In this document: one piece after another, positions 1 through 7,763 of the stretch | Layout: every line of letters begins with the position of its first letter | Numbering within the stretch: position 1 is the stretch's first letter | DNA from: Leptospira perdikensis | GTDB taxonomy: Bacteria; Spirochaetota; Leptospiria; Leptospirales; Leptospiraceae | Length of the DNA: 64,000 bases | Assembly: GCF_004769575.1 (NCBI RefSeq) | Contig: NZ_RQGA01000007.1 | Span: 198,936 to 262,935 of the forward strand | Direction of reading: 5' to 3' | Position numbers and translations under genes: made by a program | Notes under the pieces: generated by a model | Databases searched by the model: none | The model's input: the letters and a program-made list of their open reading frames with translations, nothing else | What the model was told of the DNA's origin: nothing

Positions 1-646
1 CGGCAGGAATGTTGACACCGGAGTTTTTGATTTGGTTTCCAATGGAAATGGCAGGAACTTGGAAGGCATTGATTTTGTTTCGATCCAGTTCGATATGAAT
101 TTCTCTACGAGATCCACCAATGATTTTTACAGCACCAACGTTGTTGACTTGTTCCAGTTTGGTTTTGATTTTCTCTTTTGCCAAATCATAAAGTTCCCCT
201 TCTGGTAAGTCCGCAAAAAGAGAAATCCTCATAATCGGTTGGTCGGAGGGATCAAACCTTTGAACAAGTGGCTCTTTAGAAGATTCAGGAAAAAGAGGTT
301 TAACACGCGCTGTTTTATCACGGACCTGTTGTTCTGCGTATTTAATGTCTGTGGTGAGATTGAATTCCGCAAACACCATAGAGATCCCTTCTTGGTTTCT
401 CGATGTGATTCGTTTGAGACCAGAGATGGAACTAAGTTCTTCTTCGAGTGGTTTGGATATGGAAGTTTCAATTTCTTCCGGACCGGCACCAGGGTATACG
501 GTCGAAACCACAACGAAGGGAATGTTGATGTCAGGGAAAAGGTCAACACCAATTCGTTTCAAGGAAATAAATCCTGTGATCACCATGATGATGACTAACG
601 AGGAAATAAAAATGGGACGTTTGATTGAAAAGGAAGCAATACTCAT
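1..646 (-). CDS. RND-family efflux permease, N-terminal part (AcrB/MexB/CzcA-like), cut by window edge
   Basis: Reading the minus strand from an ATG at 646-644 gives an uninterrupted frame to base 1 with no stop, so the gene continues outside the window. The protein begins MSIASFSIKRPIF, followed by a first membrane helix (about residues 10-28) and GVDLFPDINIP, then PGAGPEEIETSISKPLEEEL. These are the hallmark N-terminal helix and porter-domain start of proton-driven RND pumps of the inner membrane. About 215 of an expected 1000 or more residues are visible, so substrate class (drug or metal) cannot be told. It begins 12 bases after the stop of the upstream membrane-protein gene and has only a weak ribosome site (GAGAAA), so it may be co-transcribed with it. 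Confidence 0.9.
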   Translation of the reverse strand, partial: MSIASFSIKRPIFISSLVIIMVITGFISLKRIGVDLFPDINIPFVVVSTVYPGAGPEEIETSISKPLEEELSSISGLKRITSRNQEGISMVFAEFNLTTDIKYAEQQVRDKTARVKPLFPESSKEPLVQRFDPSDQPIMRISLFADLPEGELYDLAKEKIKTKLEQVNNVGAVKIIGGSRREIHIELDRNKINAFQVPAISIGNQIKNSGVNIPA

Positions 647-658
647 AAAATTTTTTCT

Positions 659-2521
659 CTATTTGAGCAATTTATATTCTTGGAGACAAGCAATACCGGA
701 ACTCTCTCTATAAGTAGACAGCAACGTTGACTTACTATTCAAGATTTTTGTTCGATTTTCAAATTTTTCTTCTACAAAACTGTCTGGACAGACATCACTT
801 AATAAAAGAACGGAATCGAAATCTGTCCATTCTTTCCAGCGATATTTGTTATCATTTCGTACCATCCCTTGTTTATAGGTCTTCAGTTTCATGGCAAGAT
901 CGAAATCGGAAGCGAGAACTCGCCCACGAGATCCATATTTTTCTTCAAAATGAAAAGCATTGATGAGAATGTATTTTTTATCAGTTGCGATCTGTTCGGC
1001 GATCTCCCTTGCTGGTTGGAAATCACTCGCGTTCATTCCTCGGTAACAAAACATTTTCTTTTCAAAAAACTCACCAGATAAAATCCCTTGGGAGTAAACT
1101 GAATTGGAAAATACGAATACAGAAGTGAGTAAAAGAACAGAAACAGAAGCTAATTTTTCTATTTTAGTATCAGCGAGTTTATACAAACGTAGGATCCAAA
1201 GATACCCAACAAGACCAATGGCAGGTATGAATTGTAAAACATGCCTTGGTTGTTTATTTCCTGTTGTGAGTTCTAAAATCAAAAGTTCTAAAAACAAAAT
1301 GAGAGTTCCAGCAAGGAGTGGATCTTTTAACTTAGTTGGGATTTTAGTTCCGGATCGAAATAGAAAGTAGATAAGGGACAAAACAGAAAAAATAATTAGG
1401 GTTCGGAATCCCCAGATAAAATCAAAAACTCCGGGTGTAGATGGATCTAGTCCAGGCTCTGTCCAAAGTGTTAAGAAAAAACTACGAGTGTATGCATTCA
1501 CAATCATTTGGGCATCAATAAGGGCATTCACACGATCGGGATTCATAAACAACCAAAGAAAAGCAGGGAAAATCGCATACACCCAAAGGACCACTGCTGT
1601 TTTTGGAAATACTTTCTGAACGGCATCCCGTTTGCGGAAAAAATAAACGGAAAGATCCACAAACAAAAGAAAGGTGATCCCAAACATAAACTGTTTGAAC
1701 CCTTTTTGATTTAGGTTGATCTTTGTGACTACTCTGAGTACCGGTAAAGAAAAAACCATAAGCACAACAAAGATCAGATAAACCAACCGAATGCCTTTTG
1801 CATAATTTTTTACTAGATACAGTAAAGCATCTTTATAGATAACTGGAGATCTTAAGAGTTCATAGGCAAAACAAGCCATAAAGAATAAAATTCCGTATGG
1901 ATACTTAGTGAAATAAAAACCAAAAAGAGAGAAAAAGACAAACCATTTCGTCCCAGAATCAATTTCTCGTTCTTTATTGTCGACATCATACAACCGATAA
2001 ATGGCGTAAATGGAAAATAGAAGAAAGAACATTGATTGGGTTTCTAACATTGAAGAAAGTGAATAGGCAGGCACTTCTCCCGTTTGGATGGTAAGGATAA
2101 AAATCAAACAAGAAAGAATTCCCGACCAAAGTAATGACTTTGTTATGCGAAAAGAAATAAACAATAAAGCTGGATAAACCAAAATCAAAAACAAAAGCCC
2201 TAAAAAAGAATCACGATAGGTTTCATAAGCATCTATCGGCAAATAAAGCGTAACAAAAGTTAGAATCGAGCGAAGAGGTGGCCAAGTAGGGCTTTCCAAA
2301 AAGGGCATTATCCCTCGGAACCAACTTCCGCTACGGAAGTCGACATATTGGTCTAATACCTGATTCAGTCGGATGTTCTCATCCCAAGATAAAAAATCTT
2401 TGTTGGGACAGAGGTTAAGGAATGCCTCCCACGACTTTGTAGCATAGAACACTACCAAAGAAACACCTAAAATGATAAAAATGAACCCCAAAAAACTGGG
2501 AAGAATGTCTTTTGCCTTCAT
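659..2521 (-). CDS. Polytopic membrane protein resembling GT-C (ArnT/PMT-like) glycosyltransferases
   Basis: 620 aa. I chose the ATG at 2521 because AAGGA lies five bases upstream; an in-frame ATG at 2539 would add six residues. The protein has roughly eleven hydrophobic segments: one at the N-terminus (ILPSFLGFIFIILGVSLVVF), many in the middle, and a C-terminal soluble part of about 150 residues. The first periplasmic loop contains FLSWDENIRLNQVLDQYVDF, where an acidic pair follows TM1 as in lipid-linked-sugar-dependent GT-C transferases such as ArnT. Such enzymes move a sugar from a polyprenyl phosphate to lipid or protein at the outer face of the inner membrane. Assignment rests on architecture only; the acceptor and sugar are unknown. 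Confidence 0.6.
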   Translation of the reverse strand: MKAKDILPSFLGFIFIILGVSLVVFYATKSWEAFLNLCPNKDFLSWDENIRLNQVLDQYVDFRSGSWFRGIMPFLESPTWPPLRSILTFVTLYLPIDAYETYRDSFLGLLFLILVYPALLFISFRITKSLLWSGILSCLIFILTIQTGEVPAYSLSSMLETQSMFFLLFSIYAIYRLYDVDNKEREIDSGTKWFVFFSLFGFYFTKYPYGILFFMACFAYELLRSPVIYKDALLYLVKNYAKGIRLVYLIFVVLMVFSLPVLRVVTKINLNQKGFKQFMFGITFLLFVDLSVYFFRKRDAVQKVFPKTAVVLWVYAIFPAFLWLFMNPDRVNALIDAQMIVNAYTRSFFLTLWTEPGLDPSTPGVFDFIWGFRTLIIFSVLSLIYFLFRSGTKIPTKLKDPLLAGTLILFLELLILELTTGNKQPRHVLQFIPAIGLVGYLWILRLYKLADTKIEKLASVSVLLLTSVFVFSNSVYSQGILSGEFFEKKMFCYRGMNASDFQPAREIAEQIATDKKYILINAFHFEEKYGSRGRVLASDFDLAMKLKTYKQGMVRNDNKYRWKEWTDFDSVLLLSDVCPDSFVEEKFENRTKILNSKSTLLSTYRESSGIACLQEYKLLK

Positions 2522-2645
2522 ACCAATCCTTGGAATCATTCTTTCTCTGAGGCCGACTTAGAAGCAACCGAAGTTCTTTTTCCGTAATTTTTCTCTTTGA
2601 TTGCAGTCCAAGGTAAAGAATTCTGTCCGTTAGAAGGTTCCCAAA

Positions 2646-3305
2646 ATGCAAGATTTCGTAGACCTTGGGGAAAAAATCATTTTCCTCGTTATGTTATTTG
2701 CGAGTATTCTCGCGATAGCCGTATTTATCGAAAGGTTGATTGTTTATAAACGTAATTTTAACAAAGAATCAGAATCACTTCTAGATTCGCTCACTCTCCT
2801 CATACGACACCGTGACTTAAAAGGTACAGAGAAACTATTGGAAACCCATCCTATGGAAAACTCCTATACCAAGTTCATTCATTTTGTTTTAGAACGGGAG
2901 AAGGAAAACCACAAAGGCCTTCAGGAACTGATGGAAGGGAAAATTCTAAAGGAACGTTTGATTCTGGAAGAAAGACTTCCCATTCTCAACACTTTAGGGA
3001 ACAACACTCCTTTCATTGGACTTTTGGGTACGGTTCTTGGAGTCATCAAAGCTTTTTATGGTTTGGGAACTCTTGGAAATTCTGGTGCAGAAGTGGTGAT
3101 GCGAAGTATCTCGACTGCCCTACTCGCAACGGCTGCGGGACTTGCTGTTGCCATCCCAGTGGTAATGGCAAATAACTACTTCACTCGCAAAATGAAACTC
3201 GTCCTCGGCCATTTGGAAATCCTTTCCAAAGAAATCCATGCTAGTTTTGTCACGAGCGGAAAACACAACCAAACTTCTAGTTCAACGCCAAATATCCATC
3301 ACTAG
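2646..3305 (+). CDS. exbB: ExbB/TolQ/MotA-family proton channel
   Basis: 219 aa. An N-terminal helix (residues about 8-28, IIFLVMLFASILAIAVFIER) is followed by a cytoplasmic stretch. Two further helices surround the conserved NNTPFIGLLGTVLGVIKAF and the Ala/Gly-rich STALLATAAGLAVAIPVV. This is the MotA_TolQ_ExbB domain, the inner-membrane proton channel that energises TonB. AAGG sits eight bases before the ATG. The next gene is a TonB protein 12 bases downstream, supporting a TonB-energising role. No ExbD partner lies beside it, which is unusual, so an ExbD must act from elsewhere. Confidence 0.9.
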   Translation: MQDFVDLGEKIIFLVMLFASILAIAVFIERLIVYKRNFNKESESLLDSLTLLIRHRDLKGTEKLLETHPMENSYTKFIHFVLEREKENHKGLQELMEGKILKERLILEERLPILNTLGNNTPFIGLLGTVLGVIKAFYGLGTLGNSGAEVVMRSISTALLATAAGLAVAIPVVMANNYFTRKMKLVLGHLEILSKEIHASFVTSGKHNQTSSSTPNIHH

Positions 3306-3317
3306 AAAGTAAATACG

Positions 3318-3959
3318 ATGCAGTCATTTACCTTATACCTGCAATACAAACTCCGACGGTTCGGACTCTTCCGCGCCAGTCTTTTTGCTTCTGTGGGATT
3401 GCATGTATTCTGTTATTTGATTTATTTTGTACTTACATTACCAAGTAATGCGGCCTTTCAAGAAACTTCCATCGAAGATATGGATGTTTCTTTTGAAGAG
3501 ATTCCTCCAGAGCTCATTGGTGGGACATCAAGCCCAGCGCCTGTGGAAAAACAAGAATGGGTGGAAGGATCGAACAAAGAGGCAGAAGAAAAGCCAGATA
3601 ACTCTGATTTGAACCCAAACCAACTCTCTGGGAATGGAACTGACAAAGATGGGTATTTGTTTTCATTCAATGGAGATCGTCCTCCTACACCTATCATTGA
3701 TTTTGACTTAAAAGCCTATTTTCCAGAAGCAGCCAAAGCCGCGAATATCAGCCAAAAGACAGTGGTTGTGATGGTACAAGTAGATGAACACGGACAACTC
3801 CAAGGTGTTAAAATTGTTTCTGGTCGAGCGGGATATGGATTTGATGAAGCAGCCATTCGCATCATTCAAAGAGCGCGGTTTTCACCTGGGTATGACAAAG
3901 GGAAACCAACACGAATGGCACATAGACTTCCTATCAGTTTTGATTTAGAAGAGGACTGA
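3318..3959 (+). CDS. tonB: TonB-family energy transducer
   Basis: 213 aa. The single N-terminal membrane helix (about residues 20-42) carries an SVGLHVFCYLIYFVL segment whose His is typical of TonB. A charged, Pro/Glu-rich periplasmic linker follows. The C-terminal TonB domain spans about residues 130-211 (VVVMVQVDEHGQLQGVKI, FDEAAIRIIQRARFSPG). TonB links the proton-motive force to outer-membrane receptors for iron, vitamin B12 and similar ligands. It sits directly after exbB and one base before the papain-like gene, so the three are probably one operon. The linker is shorter and less Pro-Lys rich than in E. coli TonB. Confidence 0.88.
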   Translation: MQSFTLYLQYKLRRFGLFRASLFASVGLHVFCYLIYFVLTLPSNAAFQETSIEDMDVSFEEIPPELIGGTSSPAPVEKQEWVEGSNKEAEEKPDNSDLNPNQLSGNGTDKDGYLFSFNGDRPPTPIIDFDLKAYFPEAAKAANISQKTVVVMVQVDEHGQLQGVKIVSGRAGYGFDEAAIRIIQRARFSPGYDKGKPTRMAHRLPISFDLEED

Positions 3960-3960
3960 A

Positions 3961-6372
3961 ATGTTACGGAACACCAAACATCGAATTGCGATTGGAACGA
4001 TTATTATTATCGTTTCTTTGATCACATACGGATTCCAAACCAAACCCATCACTGGAAAAACAGAATCCAAATCCTCTTCCAGAAAACCAAGCCTCATTCC
4101 CGACCCTTTCGAACTTTATCAAACCATTCCACCTTTCCGTTCGGAAATGACAAGTTCTGACCTTCCCAGTAATTTTGATTTTACATCTGAGTTTCCACTG
4201 CCAGCAGACCAAGGGATCTACAAAGATAGTGTTGGGTATACTGTTGGGTATGGGCTCATTTCTTATTTAGAAGCGAAAAAAAAAGGGATTCGGAATCTTT
4301 CTTCTATTGGCCCCACTTCCGCGAATGGACAGAAAGTATTGTTCTCACCTAACTTTATTTATAACCAACTAAACAGCGGAAAAGATCAAGCAGTTTCCCT
4401 TTTGGATGCGCTCGTCCTCGCAGAAAGTCGAGGTTCGGTTTCTCTCGAACAAATGAACGAATCATCATCTAGTTTTAGAACAAGGCCGAAAGCAAATATC
4501 GTGGAATCGGGCAGGAAAGCTCGATTAAAAAGAATTTACCGAATCGAACCTCACGATCTAACATCTATTAAACTAGCGTTAGCTGAAAAACGACCAGTGC
4601 TGATCGGGTATTTGGTTTATGAAAATTTTAGAGATCCAAAACCGGAAACCATTTTTGAATCGGGGTCTGGTGAAATTTTAGGGGCGCAGTCTCTTGTTAT
4701 TTTGGGTTATAATGATAAAAAGAAAGCATTCAAGGTTTGGAATTCTTGGGGATCCACTTGGGGTGACCAAGGATATTTATGGGTTTCTTACGAAACTTTT
4801 CCTAAATACACTAAGTCGGTTTATGTTGCTGATTCAGAAACTGAAAATGAACTCCTAACACAAAATAAACTAAATGATGCTTTAGAATCTTTGGAATACG
4901 GAGAGCACAACCTCTTCCCACCGAAAGAGGTGTTTGCATCCCGTGGTGATTTTTCAGATCGCATTCGGATCAGTTGGTCGAGAGAAAAAAGGGCCATTGG
5001 TTATGAAGTTTACCGGAAACGTAAGATAGACAGTAAATACCAACTTGTCGGACTTTCCAAACAAGCATTCTTTGAAGACTTTGGAATCCAAAAAAGCACT
5101 GCTTACAATTACCGAGTGGCAAGTCTCGATGAGAATTACCTCTCCAAACCATCACTTGACTCAAATGATGGTTATGCGGTTGACCCAACAAAACCAGCCG
5201 GAATTTTACCAGTGACAAACCTTCGTGCCTCGGTGGTTTCAACCAATGATCGGATTTTACTTGAATGGGATCCACAGCCAATATCCACAACCTATGCAGT
5301 TTATAAATGGAATCCAACAGCAAGGATCTACCGGTTTTTAGGACAAACTGAAAAGACAACGTACGTTGATTTAAAAGCCAGCCGTAATGGCGACAGTGAA
5401 ATTTACCAAGTGGTTCCTGAAAGAAATCAATTGGTCGGTGAATCTAGTTATTATGTATCTGCCCATTTAGACCCTTCGGAAGTTTTAAAACCAAAACCCA
5501 AAAACCTAACAGCATCTAAAGGATTATATGCTGGTGCCACCATTTTACAGTGGGAAGGATCTCCCAGTGCCGTGGCTTATCATATCTTCCGTAAAACCAA
5601 TGGACAATGGAAAGAAGTTGCAAAAACAACTGAGTTGCAGTTTAAAGATGACAATTCCTATGAAAAGGAATCATTCTATGCGGTAGCCTCTGAATTTGAA
5701 GGTGAATTGTTTAGTTTACCTTCGGAACCAGACATAGGATTTCCATCGCTTGTTGCGGGGAGGTCAGTGGGGTTAAAATCCCCAGAACTTAATGTTTCTG
5801 AAAATAGAAAAACTAGTGAATTTCTATTTAGTTGGAATGCAGTTCCCAAAGTAACTTCATACAAAATCTATATGCGTAAAAAAAATGACCCAGAATGGAG
5901 TCTTGTCAAAGAAACTTTCGATACAAATTTTAGATTGCAGAACCTAACCAAAAACCAGTTCTATTTTTTTGCCATTCAATCCACCGCTAAAGGAGTGGGA
6001 GAAAGTTTATTTTCCAAACCCGTCACATCAGTTATCTCTGACACGGTAGTTGATATAAAAAAAGTAAAAACGTTTGGAGAGTCCGCCATACAAAAGTTTA
6101 TCGGTCCTTGGACAGCAATGTATTGGGATGGGAAAAACAAAGTGAAACCAGTCCGTTTGACCATTGAAGCAGAAGATGTTGAGGGAAACATCATCATGAA
6201 GTGGAATGAAAATCAAATCTTTCGAGGCAAAAACATTGTGGATTCTGACTTACTCGAAGAGAAAGGAAAATGGAAAATCAAACTATCACCTAATTACGAG
6301 TCCTTATCAGGCGAATTTGAAGACCAAGCACTCGTTCCTGAGAAAAGCCAGCTTTCCTTTATCCGAGAATAA
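3961..6372 (+). CDS. Papain-fold (C1) protein with FN3 modules; catalytic Cys and His replaced
   Basis: 803 aa, exported: an N-terminal hydrophobic segment (residues about 9-25) follows a basic start. Residues about 60-290 look like a peptidase C1 domain: PLPADQG, then the NSWGSTWGDQGYLWVSY block near 261-277. In active relatives the motif reads DQG..GSC; here it reads DQGIYKDS, putting Ser90 where the nucleophile should be. The catalytic His is replaced by the AQS of GAQSLVILGYND (residues 241-252). Asn261 remains. Four fibronectin-III-like modules follow (about 320-395, 415-500, 510-590, 608-690; note the repeated YEVYRK, YAVYKW, YHIFRK, YKIYMR), then a C-terminal domain of about 100 residues. 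It probably binds rather than cleaves. It is one base after tonB, so it may be a surface or periplasmic partner of that system; that link is inference. Confidence 0.75.
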   Translation: MLRNTKHRIAIGTIIIIVSLITYGFQTKPITGKTESKSSSRKPSLIPDPFELYQTIPPFRSEMTSSDLPSNFDFTSEFPLPADQGIYKDSVGYTVGYGLISYLEAKKKGIRNLSSIGPTSANGQKVLFSPNFIYNQLNSGKDQAVSLLDALVLAESRGSVSLEQMNESSSSFRTRPKANIVESGRKARLKRIYRIEPHDLTSIKLALAEKRPVLIGYLVYENFRDPKPETIFESGSGEILGAQSLVILGYNDKKKAFKVWNSWGSTWGDQGYLWVSYETFPKYTKSVYVADSETENELLTQNKLNDALESLEYGEHNLFPPKEVFASRGDFSDRIRISWSREKRAIGYEVYRKRKIDSKYQLVGLSKQAFFEDFGIQKSTAYNYRVASLDENYLSKPSLDSNDGYAVDPTKPAGILPVTNLRASVVSTNDRILLEWDPQPISTTYAVYKWNPTARIYRFLGQTEKTTYVDLKASRNGDSEIYQVVPERNQLVGESSYYVSAHLDPSEVLKPKPKNLTASKGLYAGATILQWEGSPSAVAYHIFRKTNGQWKEVAKTTELQFKDDNSYEKESFYAVASEFEGELFSLPSEPDIGFPSLVAGRSVGLKSPELNVSENRKTSEFLFSWNAVPKVTSYKIYMRKKNDPEWSLVKETFDTNFRLQNLTKNQFYFFAIQSTAKGVGESLFSKPVTSVISDTVVDIKKVKTFGESAIQKFIGPWTAMYWDGKNKVKPVRLTIEAEDVEGNIIMKWNENQIFRGKNIVDSDLLEEKGKWKIKLSPNYESLSGEFEDQALVPEKSQLSFIRE

Positions 6373-6396
6373 ACTAAAAAACGAAAGACTGAACTC

Positions 6397-6813
6397 CTAA
6401 ACTTTCACTTCCTCGTCAGTTCTAAACTTCTCGAGGAAGGTATCAGGAAGTTTCCAAGGCCTGTTCCTTTCGAAATCAAAAAAGAGAGCAGAAAAAATAG
6501 CCTCGCAAACCAAGGCTCCATCCGAGATTCGATACATATTTTGTACAACCTTCCCCTTTATTTTTGACATATCCCGAAATCCTGTTTCGATGCGAACCGC
6601 GTCGGGATGATGGAGAGGTTTGTGATAAGATAACTCCGCCTTTAACATCACTGGCCCTACCTTTTTTTCCCTCATTTCCTGGATAGAAAACCCTTCTTGT
6701 TCCAAAGCTTGGATCCTTGCTTCATCAAAATAGGATTGGTAGACACCGTTATTGACATGTCCATTGGCATCCATATGGCTCCAAAGGACGGGGATTTCGG
6801 TAGTATGGGGCAT
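6397..6813 (-). CDS. Hotdog-fold acyl-CoA thioesterase (4HBT/YbgC-like)
   Basis: 138 aa. The frame is open for another 48 codons upstream, but that stretch runs through the operator region. The ATG at 6813 has GGAG at good spacing and gives the usual family start, IPVLWSHMDANGHVNNGVY. That motif (MDxxGHVNN) is the active-site signature of 4HBT thioesterases, which hydrolyse acyl-CoAs in the cytoplasm. The domain continues through ELSYHKPLHHPDAVRIETGF to the end and matches the normal family length. It is divergent from a TetR gene and shares with it the doubled operator at 6843-6888, so it is probably the regulator's target. Confidence 0.85.
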   Translation of the reverse strand: MPHTTEIPVLWSHMDANGHVNNGVYQSYFDEARIQALEQEGFSIQEMREKKVGPVMLKAELSYHKPLHHPDAVRIETGFRDMSKIKGKVVQNMYRISDGALVCEAIFSALFFDFERNRPWKLPDTFLEKFRTDEEVKV

Positions 6814-6842
6814 GGGGTGGCTCCTGTTAGGGACAGATTCCG

Positions 6843-6888
6843 GCAGACCGTTCTGTCTGTAAATCAAAAAACAGACAGAACGGTCTGC
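6843..6888. promoter_or_regulatory. Doubled TetR-type operator (18-bp perfect inverted repeat)
   Basis: The arm GCAGACCGTTCTGTCTGT (6843-6860) is repeated exactly in inverse orientation at 6871-6888, with a 10-base A-rich spacer. Each arm is itself a near-palindrome of the form AGAC-N6-GTCT, a known layout for TetR/NemR-type operators. Lying between a thioesterase and a divergent TetR gene, it looks like two dimer sites controlling both genes. This is pattern-based; no binding data. Confidence 0.75.
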
Positions 6889-6893
6889 AATGG

Positions 6894-6920
6894 TTGACAC
6901 AACCCCCTCCTCCCTACAAT
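6894..6920 (+). promoter_or_regulatory. Possible promoter of the TetR gene
   Basis: TTGACA (6894-6899) and TACAAT (6915-6920) are near-consensus sigma-70 boxes, though the 15-base spacer is short. The -35 box begins six bases after the right operator arm ends, so a bound repressor would block it. The start codon at 6932 would follow almost at once, and there is no Shine-Dalgarno sequence, so the message may be nearly leaderless. Confidence 0.45.
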
Positions 6921-6931
6921 ACTTAAATCCC

Positions 6932-7516
6932 ATGAAAGGCTCTCCTCGACACCGCATCCTCGAAATAGCAAAAAAAAGATTCTACCAACAGGGCTATTAC
7001 CACACAGGAATCAACCAGCTCATCCGAGAATCAGGAACTGCCAAGGCCTCCTTCTATGATCACTTCCCATCCAAACGAGATTTGGGAATTCGCGTCATTC
7101 AAGCTTATGGAGCTGACGTTCTCATTTGGTTCCGCCAAATTCTTCGAGAGTCCCATACACCTGATGATTTTATCGCCGAATTATCTCAAGCCGTTACCAT
7201 CCAAATGCATGAAGACGCATCCTATTACCAAGGTTGCCCGATAGCCATTTTTTCCTGCCAATTTCCTGTCGGCGAACAACCATTTAGTGATGAGTTTAAG
7301 TCTATTGTTTTTAGGTGGGAATCTTTGTTCGCAATGTACATTGCCCGATGGCAATCCAACGGTTCGTTAGAAGAAACCGCAGATCCAATGGAACTCGCTC
7401 GTGACTTAATCAATATCTATGAAGGAGCACTGATCAATTGGAGAATCTCATTAAACGAAATCTATGTAAAACGTATGTTAGCCCAAATGAAACAAATACT
7501 TGAACTTAAAAAATAG
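6932..7516 (+). CDS. TetR/AcrR-family transcriptional regulator (LmrA/YxaF-like)
   Basis: 194 aa. The helix-turn-helix domain occupies residues about 5-50 (ILEIAKKRFYQQGYYHTG, GTAKASFYDHFPSKRDLG). The C-terminal ligand domain has YYQGCPIAIFSCQF, resembling the GCP motif of the LmrA/YxaF subgroup. The frame extends 14 codons upstream, but the ATG at 6932 places the HTH at the usual distance from the N-terminus and lies after the predicted promoter. It likely represses itself and the divergent thioesterase through the doubled operator. Its stop overlaps the 3' end of the convergent small lipoprotein gene by 11 bases. Confidence 0.9.
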   Translation: MKGSPRHRILEIAKKRFYQQGYYHTGINQLIRESGTAKASFYDHFPSKRDLGIRVIQAYGADVLIWFRQILRESHTPDDFIAELSQAVTIQMHEDASYYQGCPIAIFSCQFPVGEQPFSDEFKSIVFRWESLFAMYIARWQSNGSLEETADPMELARDLINIYEGALINWRISLNEIYVKRMLAQMKQILELKK

Positions 7517-7763
7517 TTCCACTTTCGCAATTTTTGCGGCAAGTCTTTTCTAAACCGAGACAACTTCCCGCAAGGGCTGTGAGATCAGCTACACTATAAC
7601 TTGGACTACTCGTAGAGATTTTGTAAAATGCATCATTTCTAAGAAAACATTCACCTTCTATCGTAGAACATTTGTTACGTTCGTAGCAGGCAGACCTAAA
7701 GGAAAACGGTGATCCACAATTAACCAATAGTACCAGAACGCAAAAAAAGATTACTTGTTTCAT
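7506..7763 (-). CDS. Small Cys-containing lipoprotein, function unknown
   Basis: 85 aa. The start MKQVIFFCVLVLLVNC is a lipoprotein signal peptide with Cys16 as lipidation site (V-N-C-G). The mature part has six further cysteines (CYERNKC, GEC, GSC, KTC, KNC), suggesting disulphides outside the cytoplasm. It overlaps the upstream pyrophosphorylase gene by four bases (ATGA), so it is translationally coupled to it. I do not recognise a family. Confidence 0.7.
   Translation of the reverse strand: MKQVIFFCVLVLLVNCGSPFSFRSACYERNKCSTIEGECFLRNDAFYKISTSSPSYSVADLTALAGSCLGLEKTCRKNCESGTIF

Noticed and set aside
4970..5359. Open frame of 129 aa on the minus strand
   Set aside because: Antisense to the FN3 region of the papain-like gene; composition not protein-like.
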